Below, piece after piece: positions 17,237-26,620 of a stretch of 64,000 bases of DNA. Under the pieces are notes generated by a model. The model was given only the letters and a program-made list of their open reading frames with translations, did no database searches and had not been told where the DNA came from. The stretch is from Micromonospora sp. WMMA1947 (GTDB lineage Bacteria; Actinomycetota; Actinomycetes; Mycobacteriales; Micromonosporaceae), in NCBI RefSeq assembly GCF_027497355.1, contig NZ_CP114909.1, positions 3,863,001 to 3,927,000 on the forward strand, read 5' to 3'. The translations under genes were made by a program, and so were the position numbers. The first letter of the stretch is position 1. Every line of letters begins with the position of its first letter.

Positions 17237-18040
17237 TCAGCGGGCCGGCTTCTCGGCGACGAAGATCGCGGTGCCGGGGAACAGCCGACCGCGCAGCGGG
17301 CTCCACTGGCCCCAGATCCCCTCGTGCCCGGCCGGCCACTCCGGCTCCACCAGGTCCAGCAGGCGGAAACCGGCGCCGACCAGTTCCCGGATCCGGTCGC
17401 CCAGGGTGCGGTGCTGCTCGACGTACGTGGCGACGCCGTGCTCGTCCTGCTCGACGTAGGGGGAGCGGTCGAAGTACGAGTGCACGGCGGTCAGCCCGCC
17501 CTCGCCCGGGTCGTCCAGGAAGATCCAGCGCATCGGGTGGGTGACCGAGAAGACCCACCGGCCGCCGGGCCGCAGCACCCGGGCCACCTCGCGCATCGCC
17601 GCCGCCGAGTCGTCCACGAACGGAATCGCGCCGAACGCGGTGCAGACGGTGTCGAACGCGGCGTCGGCGAACGGCAGGGCGAGCGCGTCGGCCTGCACCA
17701 GCGGCACGCGTACCCCGGTGCGGTCGGCGGCCTCGGCGGCGTGCCGCAACATGCCGGCGGACAGGTCGAGCGCGACCGGCCGGGCGCCCTGGCCGGCGAG
17801 CCAGCGGGCGGCGGCGGCCGCCCCGGCGCCCAGTTCGAGGATCCGTCGGCCGGCCACGTCGCCGAGCAGCCGGGCGTCGGCCTCGCGCAGGCCCTCCGGG
17901 CACCAGACGAAGTCGGCGTCGCCGAGGAACGCGCCGTGCTCGGCCTGGTACGCGTCGGCGTCGGTGTCCCACCAGCCGCGGTTGGCCCGGCGGATCTCAC
18001 CGGCGTCGACCCGTCGGCGGGTCACCCTGTCGTCGTCCAC
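17237..18040 (-). CDS. Class I SAM-dependent methyltransferase
   Basis: The 267-aa protein has the Rossmann motif I ILELGAGAAAAARWLA (about 67-82), an acidic ending to strand 2 (VALDLS), motif II FDTVCTAFGAIPFV and the post-motif LRPGGRWVFS. The WWDTDADAYQAEHG N-terminus places it in the UbiE/COQ5-like Methyltransf_11 group. The substrate is unknown. The GTG start is backed by a -10 box 6 nt upstream. It stands alone. Confidence 0.88.
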   Translation of the reverse strand: MDDDRVTRRRVDAGEIRRANRGWWDTDADAYQAEHGAFLGDADFVWCPEGLREADARLLGDVAGRRILELGAGAAAAARWLAGQGARPVALDLSAGMLRHAAEAADRTGVRVPLVQADALALPFADAAFDTVCTAFGAIPFVDDSAAAMREVARVLRPGGRWVFSVTHPMRWIFLDDPGEGGLTAVHSYFDRSPYVEQDEHGVATYVEQHRTLGDRIRELVGAGFRLLDLVEPEWPAGHEGIWGQWSPLRGRLFPGTAIFVAEKPAR

Positions 18041-18046
18041 CCGTCC

Positions 18047-18052
18047 ACGCTA
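18047..18052 (-). promoter_or_regulatory. -10 element TAGCGT of the methyltransferase gene, leaderless
   Basis: On the minus strand TAGCGT ends 6 nt before the GTG at 18040. Confidence 0.5.
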
Positions 18053-18394
18053 GGTCCGGCGGCCTCCGGCCGGACGGGTGGGGTGGCGGTTGGGACGGGT
18101 GTGACGGACGAGACAGCTGTGGCCCCTTACCGCGCAAAATCTCCGCTTTCGCAGCGGATGAGTTCGCACGGACCCGGGAGGGCTTGCACGCTGTGGTAAT
18201 GCAGCGGGTAGGCTAGACGATGCGCTCGCGGATCGTGTGCCTCGGCAGGGAGCAGGTGCGCGGTCACCGGAGCCACTAATGATCTTCTCGCGTCGATCGT
18301 TCGGTGTGCCCGGCGACGGATCCGCTGGCGCGGAAGAGTCACTGCGACACCCATGCCCGCTGTGACAACCCATCCGACCGGAGCAACCGCCCAC
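18053..18394 (+). promoter_or_regulatory. rpsA promoter and leader
   Basis: These 342 bp hold no gene. A hairpin TCCGCT/AGCGGA with a TTCG-type loop lies near 18149-18165. TTGCAC (18184-18189) and TAGGCT (18209-18214) form a plausible but wide-spaced (19 nt) promoter, which would give a leader of about 170 nt. GGAG at 18380-18383 precedes the start by 11 nt. A long leader fits autoregulation of ribosomal protein S1, but no specific element was recognised. Confidence 0.4.
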
Positions 18395-19882
18395 ATGACG
18401 AGCAGCATCGAGGCCACCTCGAGCGCCAACAAGGTCACCCACGACGACCTCGGCTCTGAGGAAGCTTTCCTCGCCGCGATCGACGAGACCATCAAGTACT
18501 TCAACGACGGCGACATTGTCGAAGGCACCGTCGTCAAGGTCGATCGGGACGAGGTCCTGCTCGACATCGGCTACAAGACCGAGGGTGTCATCCCCTCTCG
18601 GGAGCTGTCGATCAAGCACGACGTGGACCCGGCCGAGGTCGTTTCGGTGGGCGACCACATCGAGGCCCTCGTCCTCCAGAAGGAGGACAAGGAGGGTCGG
18701 CTGATCCTCTCCAAGAAGCGGGCGCAGTACGAGCGGGCCTGGGGCACGATCGAGAAGATCAAGGACGAGGACGGTGTCGTCCGCGGCTCGGTCATCGAGG
18801 TCGTCAAGGGTGGTCTCATCCTCGACATCGGCCTGCGTGGCTTCCTGCCCGCGTCGCTCGTCGAGATGCGGCGCGTGCGTGACCTGCAGCCGTACGTCGG
18901 CCGCGAGCTCGAGGCCAAGATCATCGAGCTGGACAAGAACCGCAACAACGTGGTCCTGTCCCGCCGTGCCTGGCTGGAGCAGACGCAGTCCGAGGTGCGC
19001 ACCGAGTTCCTCAACAAGCTCCAGAAGGGGCAGGTCCGCAAGGGCGTCGTCTCCTCGATCGTCAACTTCGGCGCGTTCGTCGACCTGGGCGGCGTGGACG
19101 GCCTCGTGCACGTCTCCGAGCTGTCCTGGAAGCACATCGACCACCCGTCCGAGGTCGTCGAGGTGGGCCAGGAGGTCGAGGTCGAGGTCCTGGACGTCGA
19201 CCTGGACCGCGAGCGGGTCTCGCTGTCGCTGAAGGCGACGCAGGAGGACCCGTGGCGTCAGTTCGCCCGCACCCACGCGATCCAGCAGATCGTGCCGGGT
19301 AAGGTCACCAAGCTGGTGCCGTTCGGCGCGTTCGTCCGGGTGGACGACGGCATCGAGGGCCTGGTCCACATCTCCGAGCTGGCCGAGCGCCACGTGGAGA
19401 TCCCGGAGCAGGTCGTGCAGGTCGGCTCCGAGGTCATGGTCAAGGTCATCGACATCGACCTGGAGCGCCGCCGGATCTCGCTGTCGCTCAAGCAGGCCAA
19501 CGAGGGCTTCGTCGAGGGCGAGGAGCACTTCGACCCGACCCTCTACGGCATGGCCGCGACCTACGACGAGCAGGGCAACTACATCTACCCGGAGGGCTTC
19601 GACCCGGAGACGGGCGAGTGGCTCGAGGGCTACGACAAGCAGCGCGAGACCTGGGAGCAGCAGTACGCCGAGGCGCGTCAGCGCTGGGAGGCCCACACCA
19701 AGCAGGTGCAGACCTCCCGCGCCGCCGACGCCGAGGCCGCTGCCAACCCGGCTCCGCCCGCCACCAGCGGCACCACCACCTCGACCTCGGCCCCGAGCCG
19801 TCAGGCCGAGGAGCCGGCCGGCACGCTCGCGACCGACGAGGCGCTCGCCGCGCTGCGGGAGAAGCTCGCCGGCGGCAAGTGA
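18395..19882 (+). CDS. rpsA: 30S ribosomal protein S1
   Basis: The 495-aa protein has four S1 RNA-binding domains (about 40-108, 127-192, 212-281 and 298-367), the actinobacterial form instead of the six of E. coli. A C-terminal extension of about 125 residues is acidic, then Ala/Pro/Thr-rich and low in complexity. S1 binds mRNA at the small subunit and assists initiation on structured or leadered messages. ATG 18395 is chosen because GGAG lies upstream and because the next in-frame ATG upstream (18353) adds a non-conserved stretch. Confidence 0.96.
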   Translation: MTSSIEATSSANKVTHDDLGSEEAFLAAIDETIKYFNDGDIVEGTVVKVDRDEVLLDIGYKTEGVIPSRELSIKHDVDPAEVVSVGDHIEALVLQKEDKEGRLILSKKRAQYERAWGTIEKIKDEDGVVRGSVIEVVKGGLILDIGLRGFLPASLVEMRRVRDLQPYVGRELEAKIIELDKNRNNVVLSRRAWLEQTQSEVRTEFLNKLQKGQVRKGVVSSIVNFGAFVDLGGVDGLVHVSELSWKHIDHPSEVVEVGQEVEVEVLDVDLDRERVSLSLKATQEDPWRQFARTHAIQQIVPGKVTKLVPFGAFVRVDDGIEGLVHISELAERHVEIPEQVVQVGSEVMVKVIDIDLERRRISLSLKQANEGFVEGEEHFDPTLYGMAATYDEQGNYIYPEGFDPETGEWLEGYDKQRETWEQQYAEARQRWEAHTKQVQTSRAADAEAAANPAPPATSGTTTSTSAPSRQAEEPAGTLATDEALAALREKLAGGK

Positions 19883-19933
19883 CCGGACGCTGACGCCCGT
19901 TCGTCCCACCGGACGAACCGGCGACTGCCTCTG

Positions 19934-19994
19934 ACGACGGGCCCCGTCCCCGCGTTCCGCACCAGCGGAGCGCCGGGGGCGGGGCCCGCGTCGT
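19934..19994. terminator. Terminator after rpsA
   Basis: A long GC-rich inverted repeat (19934-19952 with 19974-19994, with mismatches) lies 50 nt after the rpsA stop. There is no U-tract. Confidence 0.6.
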
Positions 19995-20043
19995 GTGCCG
20001 GGGCGGTTTGGCATGCCGACACCGCATCCGGTTGACTGTCCGG

Positions 20044-21222
20044 GTGCTGAAGGTGGGGCTGACCGGCGGAATCGGATCGGGCAAGAGCGCGGTGGCGAGC
20101 CGGCTCGCCACGCTGGGCGCGGTGATCGTCGACTCGGACCGCATCGCCCGCGAGATCGTCGCGCCCGGCACCGACGGGCTGGCCGAGGTGGTCGCCGCCT
20201 TCTCCGACAAGGTCCTGGACGCCGACGGGGCGCTGGACCGGGCCGCCCTCGGCGCGCTGGTCTTCGGCGACGAGGCCGCCCGCCGCACGCTCGAAGGGAT
20301 CACCCATCCCCGGGTACGGGCGCGCAGCGCCGAACTGGTGGCCGCCGCTCCCGCCGACGCGATCGTCGTGAACGACGTACCGCTGCTGGTCGAGGTGGGA
20401 CTCGCGCCGACGTACCACCTGGTGGTCGTGGTGCAGACGGCCGTGCCGATCCGGACGGCCCGGCTGACCCGCGACCGGGGGATGGCCCCGGCGGAGGCGC
20501 AGCGGCGCATCGCCGCGCAGGCCGACGACGCCACCCGCGGCGCGGCCGCCGACGTGCTGCTGAGCAACGACGGCACGCTGACCGAGTTGCACGCCGCGGT
20601 GGACGCCCTGTGGCGGGACCGCCTGCTGCCCTACGAGCGCAACGTGCGCGAGCACCGCGCCGTCCCGCCCGACCCGGTGGCGCTCGCCGGGCCGGACCCG
20701 ACGTGGCCCGAGCAGTACGCCCGGCTCGCCGCCCGGATCCGCCACGCCGCCGGCGGTGACATCCGGGTCGATCACGTCGGCTCCACCGCCGTGCCCGGGC
20801 TCGCCGCGCCGGACGTGATCGACATCCAGGTGACGGTGTCCTCCCTGGACGAGGCGGACGGGCCGCTCGCGCAGCGGCTGGCCGAGGCGGGGTTCCCGCG
20901 TCTGCCGGGTGACTGGTGGGACGCGCCGCGACAGCCGGAACCGGTTCGCTGGGCCAAGCGGCTGCACGGCGGTGCGGACCCGGGGCGTCCGGTGCGGCTG
21001 CACCTGCGGGAGGCCGGTTCGCCCGGCTGGCGGTACGCGCTGCTGATGCGCGACCACCTGCGTGCCGACCCGGCACGGCGGGCCGACTACCTCCAGGTGA
21101 AGCGGGAGCTGGCGGCCGCGGCGCCGGAGCACGCCGCGTGGGGCACGGTGACCGATCCGTGGTTCGACGAGGAGCACCTGCGCGCCGAGGAGTGGGCCGC
21201 GCAGACCGGCTGGCGCCCCTGA
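20044..21222 (+). CDS. coaE: Dephospho-CoA kinase fused to a GrpB/UPF0157 domain
   Basis: Residues 1 to about 195 are CoaE, with P-loop GGIGSGKS (8-15) and DSDRIAREIVAPG; the enzyme phosphorylates dephospho-CoA in the last step of CoA synthesis. Residues from about 215 to 385 form a GrpB (UPF0157) nucleotidyltransferase-like domain with VDHVGSTAVPGL and VIDIQVTV. The two-domain arrangement is known in actinobacteria, and the role of the second domain is not established. GTG 20044 is chosen because it places the P-loop at the usual position; TTG 20032 and GTG 19993 are in frame. Confidence 0.92.
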   Translation: MLKVGLTGGIGSGKSAVASRLATLGAVIVDSDRIAREIVAPGTDGLAEVVAAFSDKVLDADGALDRAALGALVFGDEAARRTLEGITHPRVRARSAELVAAAPADAIVVNDVPLLVEVGLAPTYHLVVVVQTAVPIRTARLTRDRGMAPAEAQRRIAAQADDATRGAAADVLLSNDGTLTELHAAVDALWRDRLLPYERNVREHRAVPPDPVALAGPDPTWPEQYARLAARIRHAAGGDIRVDHVGSTAVPGLAAPDVIDIQVTVSSLDEADGPLAQRLAEAGFPRLPGDWWDAPRQPEPVRWAKRLHGGADPGRPVRLHLREAGSPGWRYALLMRDHLRADPARRADYLQVKRELAAAAPEHAAWGTVTDPWFDEEHLRAEEWAAQTGWRP

Positions 21223-21252
21223 ACGGGCCGTCCCGCCCGCGCCGGGCCCGGT

Positions 21253-22875
21253 TCAGCGGGCCGTCGACGCCGACGAGCCGCCGCCGCCCGCCGCGCCCGG
21301 GGTGAGGTCGAGCCGGATCCACACACCCGGCCCGGTCCGCAGTTCCAGCCGGTGCGGCAGGCCGCCCCGGTCCAGCCACCAGCGCCTGCCGCCCGGCACC
21401 TCGAACACGTCGACCGCCCGGTCGCCCAGCCGGTCCTCCCGGACCCGGACGGTGTCGCCGGCCGGTGCGCGCCGGGTCGTCCGCAGCGCCGCGTCGAGCA
21501 GCCGGTTCAGGTCGTCGCCGGGCGGGCGCGCGGGGGCCGCGAGCAGCGCGGCCGGCATCGGCGCCGGGGGTGTCGCGGGTCCGTCGGGGGAGCGCTGCAC
21601 CTCGGCCACCCGTCCCGGCCGGGCCCACCGCAGGGTACGCCGGCCGCTGCCCTGCTCGATCACCGTGACGTACGCCGACGGCGTCGTCCCGTTCACCGTG
21701 CCGGTGGCCCGCAGGTTGGCCGACGGGGCGAGCGGAGCGTCCACCGCCACCGTCGCGCCGCGCAGTGCCCGGAGCCGGGCGGGCAGCGCGGCCAGCCGGG
21801 CGGTCTCGTCGTCGGTGAGCGCCCGGGGCTGCCCGGGCCGGCCGCCGAGGGCGTCCACCGGATGCACGGTGGGCCGGTCGGCGCGGGTCAGGTCGACGGT
21901 GACGGGGGTGCCGTCGGCCAGCCGCCCGGTGAGCCGGTGCAGCCGGGCGTCCGCGTCCACCCACAGCGTCGGCGGCGGGTCACCGGGCGGTCCGAGGGGC
22001 GCCTGGAACACGTCCACCGGGATGCCGCCCACCCGGTCGCCGCGCAGCCACCGCCCGTCGGTGGCGGGCCTGTCGACCCGGTCGGCGCCGAGCCCGATCA
22101 GCAGGTCGCGTACCGCGCCCAGGCCGTGCCCGCCGGCCGGCTCCCGCATCCGCCAGCGGTCCGCCGGCGGCACCAGCGGGGGACGGGCGGGGGTGGGGAG
22201 CGCGCCGGGGTCGGGCCGCACCAGCAGCGCGGACGCGGTGGCCTGGACCAGGCCCCGGTCGGCGCCCGCGCCCGGGCCGCCGACGTCCAGGTAGACCAGG
22301 GGGCGCGCCCAGTCGACCCAGCCGACCAGTTCGGTACGGGCACCGCCGGCCCCGACGGTGACCCGGACGCCGGCGCGTACGTCGCGCAGGTTGGTGACTC
22401 GCAGCGCGGCCACCCGGTCGGCCTCGGCGGTGGTGAGCGGACGTGCGGTCCCGGTGTCGTCGGCCCGGTCGGGTACCCAGGCGAGAAGGGCGGCGACGAG
22501 CATGGCGGCGGAGAGCGCGGCCGCCGCCACGAGCGTGACGAGCGCGATGCGGCGCCGGTCCGGCCCGTCCGGCGGGTCGTCGGCGCCGTCCAGTTCCGGG
22601 TCGACTCCCGGCCGGGTGGTGAGTGTGGGGTGGCGGCCGCCGAGCGGGTCGGCCCGGCGGCGCCGACCGGCCACCGCGGCGGGCCGGGTCGGTGTGCTGG
22701 TGCGGCCGCGGCGGTGGCCGCGTCCCGGCTCCCGGGGTACGGCCTGGTCGCCGTCGCCCCGGGCGGAGAGCCGGTGGGGGTGGCTCGCGCCGCGGCGGCG
22801 GCCCGGCTCGCCGGCGGGTGGGGGCGCGGCGGGGTCGGGCTCACGTCGCGGCCGGCGCTCGGGAGAGGTCCCCAC
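21253..22875 (-). CDS. Membrane-anchored protein of unknown function
   Basis: I do not recognise this protein. From the GTG at 22875 it has about 540 aa: an Arg/Pro-rich cytoplasmic N-terminus of about 125 residues, one membrane span (IALVTLVAAAALSAAMLVAA), and a large extracytoplasmic part. The outer part contains two related halves, each with LTTAEADRVAALR or LTDDETARLAALPARLRALRG followed by a beta-rich stretch and a WLDRGGL or WVDADARLHRL block, so it may be an internal duplication. These blocks recall LppX/LprG-type lipid-binding folds, but this is only an impression. The start is uncertain because the N-terminus is low in complexity. Confidence 0.7.
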   Translation of the reverse strand: MGTSPERRPRREPDPAAPPPAGEPGRRRGASHPHRLSARGDGDQAVPREPGRGHRRGRTSTPTRPAAVAGRRRRADPLGGRHPTLTTRPGVDPELDGADDPPDGPDRRRIALVTLVAAAALSAAMLVAALLAWVPDRADDTGTARPLTTAEADRVAALRVTNLRDVRAGVRVTVGAGGARTELVGWVDWARPLVYLDVGGPGAGADRGLVQATASALLVRPDPGALPTPARPPLVPPADRWRMREPAGGHGLGAVRDLLIGLGADRVDRPATDGRWLRGDRVGGIPVDVFQAPLGPPGDPPPTLWVDADARLHRLTGRLADGTPVTVDLTRADRPTVHPVDALGGRPGQPRALTDDETARLAALPARLRALRGATVAVDAPLAPSANLRATGTVNGTTPSAYVTVIEQGSGRRTLRWARPGRVAEVQRSPDGPATPPAPMPAALLAAPARPPGDDLNRLLDAALRTTRRAPAGDTVRVREDRLGDRAVDVFEVPGGRRWWLDRGGLPHRLELRTGPGVWIRLDLTPGAAGGGGSSASTAR

Positions 22876-23160
22876 GAGTGGAGAACGCGAGAGCGGGGTT
22901 TCGGTGACGAGCAGGGGCGCTCGCGGCGGCCGGTCAGCGCTGCGCGCGACCACCGTCGGCGCGCACGCCGGTCGTCCCGGGTGCTGCGGCCCTGGCGCCG
23001 GGGGCGACCGGCCCCGCGAGGGGGCGATCACCGGCCCGGTCGGCCGCCGCGAGCGGCCTACGGTACGAGGGTAGACCGGTGAGATGAGCCACACAATGGG
23101 AATATCGAAGCCGATCAGGGACGGTCCGTGGTCGTGGCCGGAAGTGTCGGACCGCGGGCG

Positions 23161-23166
23161 TACGGT
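23161..23166 (+). promoter_or_regulatory. -10 element TACGGT of uvrB, leaderless
   Basis: TACGGT ends 7 nt before the ATG at 23174. No LexA-type operator was recognised nearby. Confidence 0.5.
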
Positions 23167-23173
23167 TGGTGTC

Positions 23174-25279
23174 ATGGCGCTCGACATTCCCCGGCTCGAC
23201 GGCCGCTTCCAGGTCGTCAGTGAGTTCCAGCCGGCCGGTGACCAGCCGGCTGCCATCGACGAGCTTGAGCGTCGCGTGCGGCGCGGCGACCGCAACACGG
23301 TGCTGCTCGGCGCGACCGGCACGGGCAAGAGCGCCACCACGGCGTGGCTGGTCGAGCGGCTCCAGCGGCCGACCCTCGTGCTCGCCCCCAACAAGACCCT
23401 CGCGGCCCAGCTGGCGAAGGAGTTCGGCGAGCTGCTGCCGCACAACGCCGTCGAATACTTCGTCTCCTACTACGACTACTACCAGCCCGAGGCGTACATC
23501 CCGCAGACCGACACCTACATCGAGAAGGACTCCTCGGTCAACGAGGAGGTCGAGCGGCTGCGCCACTCCGCCACCATGTCGCTGCTCACCCGGCGCGACG
23601 TCATCGTGGTCGCCACCGTCTCGGCGATCTACGGCCTGGGCACGCCGGAGGAATACCTCGACCGGGCCGTGCGGGTGAAGGTGGGGCAGGAGCTCGACCG
23701 CGACCAGCTGCTGCGGCGGCTGGTCGACATCCAGTACACCCGCAACGACATGGCCTTCCAGCGCGGCACCTTCCGGGTCCGCGGCGACACGCTGGAGATC
23801 ATCCCGGCGTATGAGGAGCTGGCGGTCCGCATCGAGCTGTTCGGTGACGAGATCGAGAAGCTCTACTACCTCAACCCGCTGACCGGTGACGTGGTCCGCG
23901 AGGTCGACAGCCTGATGATCTTCCCGGCCACGCACTACGCCGCCGGCCCCGAGCGGATGGAGCGGGCGATCCGCGACATCGAGGCCGAGCTGGGCGAGCG
24001 ACTGGCCGAGCTGGAACGGCAGGGCAAGCTGCTGGAGGCCCAGCGCCTGCGCATGCGCACCACGTACGACATCGAGATGATGCGCCAGGTGGGCTTCTGC
24101 TCCGGCATCGAGAACTACTCCATGCACATCGACGGCCGGCTGCCGGGCAGCCCGCCGCACTGCCTGCTCGACTACTTCCCCGACGACTTCCTCACCGTGG
24201 TCGACGAGTCGCACGTGACGATCCCGCAGATCGGCGGCATGTACGAGGGCGACGCCTCCCGCAAGCGGATGCTGGTCGACCACGGCTTCCGGCTGCCGAG
24301 TGCCGCCGACAACCGGCCGCTGCGCTTCGACGAGTTCCTTGAGCGGGTGGGCCAGATGGTCTACCTCTCCGCCACCCCCGGCCCGTGGGAGCTGGAGCAG
24401 GCCCAGAGCGAGTTCGTCGAGCAGGTGATCCGGCCCACCGGCCTGATCGACCCCGAGGTGGTTCTCAAGCCGACGAAGGGCCAGATCGACGATCTCATGC
24501 ACGAGATCAAGCTGCGCACCGAGCGGGACGAGCGGGTGCTCGTCACCACGCTGACCAAGAAGATGGCCGAGGACCTCTCCGACTACCTGCTGGAGAACGG
24601 CATCCGGGTGCGCTACCTGCACTCCGAGGTCGACACGCTGCGCCGAGTCGAGCTGCTGCGCGAGCTGCGCAAGGGCGACTACGACGTGCTGGTCGGCATC
24701 AACCTGCTCCGGGAGGGTCTCGACCTGCCCGAGGTCTCCCTGGTGGCGATCCTCGACGCCGACAAGGAGGGCTTCCTGCGCAGCGGCCGGTCGCTGATCC
24801 AGACCATCGGCCGCGCGGCCCGAAACGTCTCCGGCCAGGTCCACATGTACGCCGACAAGATCACCCCGTCGATGGCGAGCGCCATCGACGAGACCAACAG
24901 GCGCCGGGCCAAGCAGATCGCGCACAACGAGGCCAACGGCATCAAGCCGGAGCCGCTGCGCAAGAAGATCCACGACATTCTCGACGACATCTACCGCGAG
25001 GCGGAGGACACCGAGAACAGCAACGTCGGCGGTGCCGTGCGGCAGTTGTCCCGGGGCAAGGCGCCGGTCAAGGAGACGCGCAGCCGCCGGGGCGCCGCCG
25101 CGACCCCGTCGCGGGAGGGGATGGCCCGGGCCGACCTGGCCAACCTCATCCAGGAGCTCAACGACCAGATGCTCGCCGCCGCGCGCGAGCTGCAGTTCGA
25201 GCTGGCCGCGCGGATCCGCGACGAGGTCGCCGACCTCAAGAAGGAGCTCCGCGGGATGGACGCCGCAGGGGTCCGGTGA
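23174..25279 (+). CDS. uvrB: Excinuclease ABC subunit B
   Basis: The 701-aa protein has Walker A GATGTGKS, the damage-probing beta-hairpin ([20 protein letters not shown]; core [10 protein letters not shown]), helicase motifs DESHVT and GRAARN, and a C-terminal UVR domain (about 660-695, [28 protein letters not shown]) that contacts UvrC. UvrB verifies lesions delivered by UvrA and recruits UvrC. All three uvr genes are in this window, in the order B, A, C. ATG 23174 is fixed by the -10 box 7 nt upstream. Confidence 0.97.
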   Translation: MALDIPRLDGRFQVVSEFQPAGDQPAAIDELERRVRRGDRNTVLLGATGTGKSATTAWLVERLQRPTLVLAPNKTLAAQLAKEFGELLPHNAVEYFVSYYDYYQPEAYIPQTDTYIEKDSSVNEEVERLRHSATMSLLTRRDVIVVATVSAIYGLGTPEEYLDRAVRVKVGQELDRDQLLRRLVDIQYTRNDMAFQRGTFRVRGDTLEIIPAYEELAVRIELFGDEIEKLYYLNPLTGDVVREVDSLMIFPATHYAAGPERMERAIRDIEAELGERLAELERQGKLLEAQRLRMRTTYDIEMMRQVGFCSGIENYSMHIDGRLPGSPPHCLLDYFPDDFLTVVDESHVTIPQIGGMYEGDASRKRMLVDHGFRLPSAADNRPLRFDEFLERVGQMVYLSATPGPWELEQAQSEFVEQVIRPTGLIDPEVVLKPTKGQIDDLMHEIKLRTERDERVLVTTLTKKMAEDLSDYLLENGIRVRYLHSEVDTLRRVELLRELRKGDYDVLVGINLLREGLDLPEVSLVAILDADKEGFLRSGRSLIQTIGRAARNVSGQVHMYADKITPSMASAIDETNRRRAKQIAHNEANGIKPEPLRKKIHDILDDIYREAEDTENSNVGGAVRQLSRGKAPVKETRSRRGAAATPSREGMARADLANLIQELNDQMLAAARELQFELAARIRDEVADLKKELRGMDAAGVR

Positions 25280-25304
25280 CCGGCGTGACGGCCGGGGTGG
25301 CGCG

Positions 25305-26141
25305 ATGCTGACCGAGGCCGTCATCGCACGCCCCGACCCGCGGCTGCGCCAGTGGGTGGACCGCTACCTCGGATACCGCGAGGACGCGCCCGTCCCGCTG
25401 GTGCGCAGGGAGGTGGCGGGCGCGTTCGTCGTGCTGATCCTCGGCTGGGGCGACCCCATGGAGGTGACCGACCCACGCGCCCCCGGCCGGGGCGGGTGCG
25501 CCGGGAACGCCTTCCTGGCCGGTCCGTTCGACGGCTGGTGCGCCACCCGGACCGCCGGGACGGGCACCGGGGTGCAGGTGCTGCTGACCGCACCGGCGGC
25601 CCGCCGCCTGCTCGGGCTGCCGCTGGCCGAGCTGGCCAACCAGGCGGTGCCGCTCGACGCGGTGGCGGGCTGGCTGGCCCGGCTGCGCGACGAACTGGCC
25701 GGTGCGCCGGGCTGGCCGGAACGCTTCGCCCGGCTCGACGCCGCAGTGGCCGCACGGCTGGCGGCGACCGCGCCGGTGGACCCGCACCTGCTGGCGGCCT
25801 GGCGGCGCCTGGGCGGCAGCGGCGCGGCGGTCGGCGTGGCCACGCTCGCCGGGGAACTCGGGTGGTCCCGCCGCCATCTGTCGGTCCGGTTCCGGCGGGA
25901 GTTCGGCCTGCCGCCCAAGACGGTCGACCGGCTGCTGCGCTTCGAGCGGGCGTACGCGAGCCTCGGCCGGACGCTCCTCACCGCGGACGCCGCCGTGCCG
26001 GACGACGCCGGGTGGGCGGAGCGGGCCGCCCGGTGGGGCTACTACGACCAGTCGCACCTGATCCGGGAGTTCCGCGAGTTCGCCGGCGCCACCCCGGCGG
26101 CGCTGACCGCGCCCGGATCGCATTCGTCCAATCCGGCCTGA
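25305..26141 (+). CDS. AraC-family transcriptional regulator
   Basis: The 278-aa protein has a C-terminal AraC DNA-binding domain with two HTH motifs, VATLAGELGWSRRHLSVRFRREFG (core LAGELGWSRRHLSVRF) and AERAARWGYYDQSHLIREFREFAG. The N-terminal ligand domain contains a GWGDPM block and no cupin motif that I recognise. It follows uvrB by 25 nt, and the VOC gene follows 25 nt later on the same strand, so the regulator may control that gene. The ligand is unknown. Confidence 0.9.
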   Translation: MLTEAVIARPDPRLRQWVDRYLGYREDAPVPLVRREVAGAFVVLILGWGDPMEVTDPRAPGRGGCAGNAFLAGPFDGWCATRTAGTGTGVQVLLTAPAARRLLGLPLAELANQAVPLDAVAGWLARLRDELAGAPGWPERFARLDAAVAARLAATAPVDPHLLAAWRRLGGSGAAVGVATLAGELGWSRRHLSVRFRREFGLPPKTVDRLLRFERAYASLGRTLLTADAAVPDDAGWAERAARWGYYDQSHLIREFREFAGATPAALTAPGSHSSNPA

Positions 26142-26166
26142 CCGGCCCGGCGGCAGACTGACTGTC

Positions 26167-26535
26167 ATGCGAAGCATCTATCCGGTCCTGCGGTATCCCG
26201 ACGTGCGAGCCGCCGTCGGTTTCCTCTGTTCCGCGTTCGGCTTCACCGTGCGCGAGGCCCACGAACTCCCGGACGGCACGATCGGCCACGCCGAGCTGGC
26301 GTACGGCGACGACTTGGTGATGCTCGGCCCGGGGCCGGCGCCCCGGTCCCGGCCCGCCGACGACGACTACCGCGTCTACGTGGCGATCGACGACGTCGAC
26401 GCGCACCACGAGCGTGCCCGGGCAGCCGGCGCGGAGATCGTCCGGGCGCCGTTCGACACCGACTACGGCTCCCGTGACTACGCCGCCCGCGACCTCGCCG
26501 GGCTGGTCTGGTCGTTCGGCACCTACCGGCCCTGA
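26167..26535 (+). CDS. VOC-family (glyoxalase/bleomycin-resistance-like) protein
   Basis: The 122-aa product has the VOC beta-alpha-beta-beta-beta repeats: PVLRYPDVRAAVGFLCSAFGFTV, ELAYGDDLVMLGP, and YVAIDDVDAHHERARAAGAEIV with DLAGLVWSFGTY. Members bind a metal and a small ligand, or act as binding proteins. The usual final Glu ligand is not evident (LVWSFG), so catalysis is uncertain. It is probably cotranscribed with the AraC-type gene upstream. Confidence 0.87.
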   Translation: MRSIYPVLRYPDVRAAVGFLCSAFGFTVREAHELPDGTIGHAELAYGDDLVMLGPGPAPRSRPADDDYRVYVAIDDVDAHHERARAAGAEIVRAPFDTDYGSRDYAARDLAGLVWSFGTYRP

Positions 26536-26620
26536 GCGCGTCGCCCGCCCGGTTGCGCTGTGTGGGCGAGGTATTGCCGAGCGTGACGGTGATGCGTACG
26601 CTCCCTCCCGGGAGGCGTGC

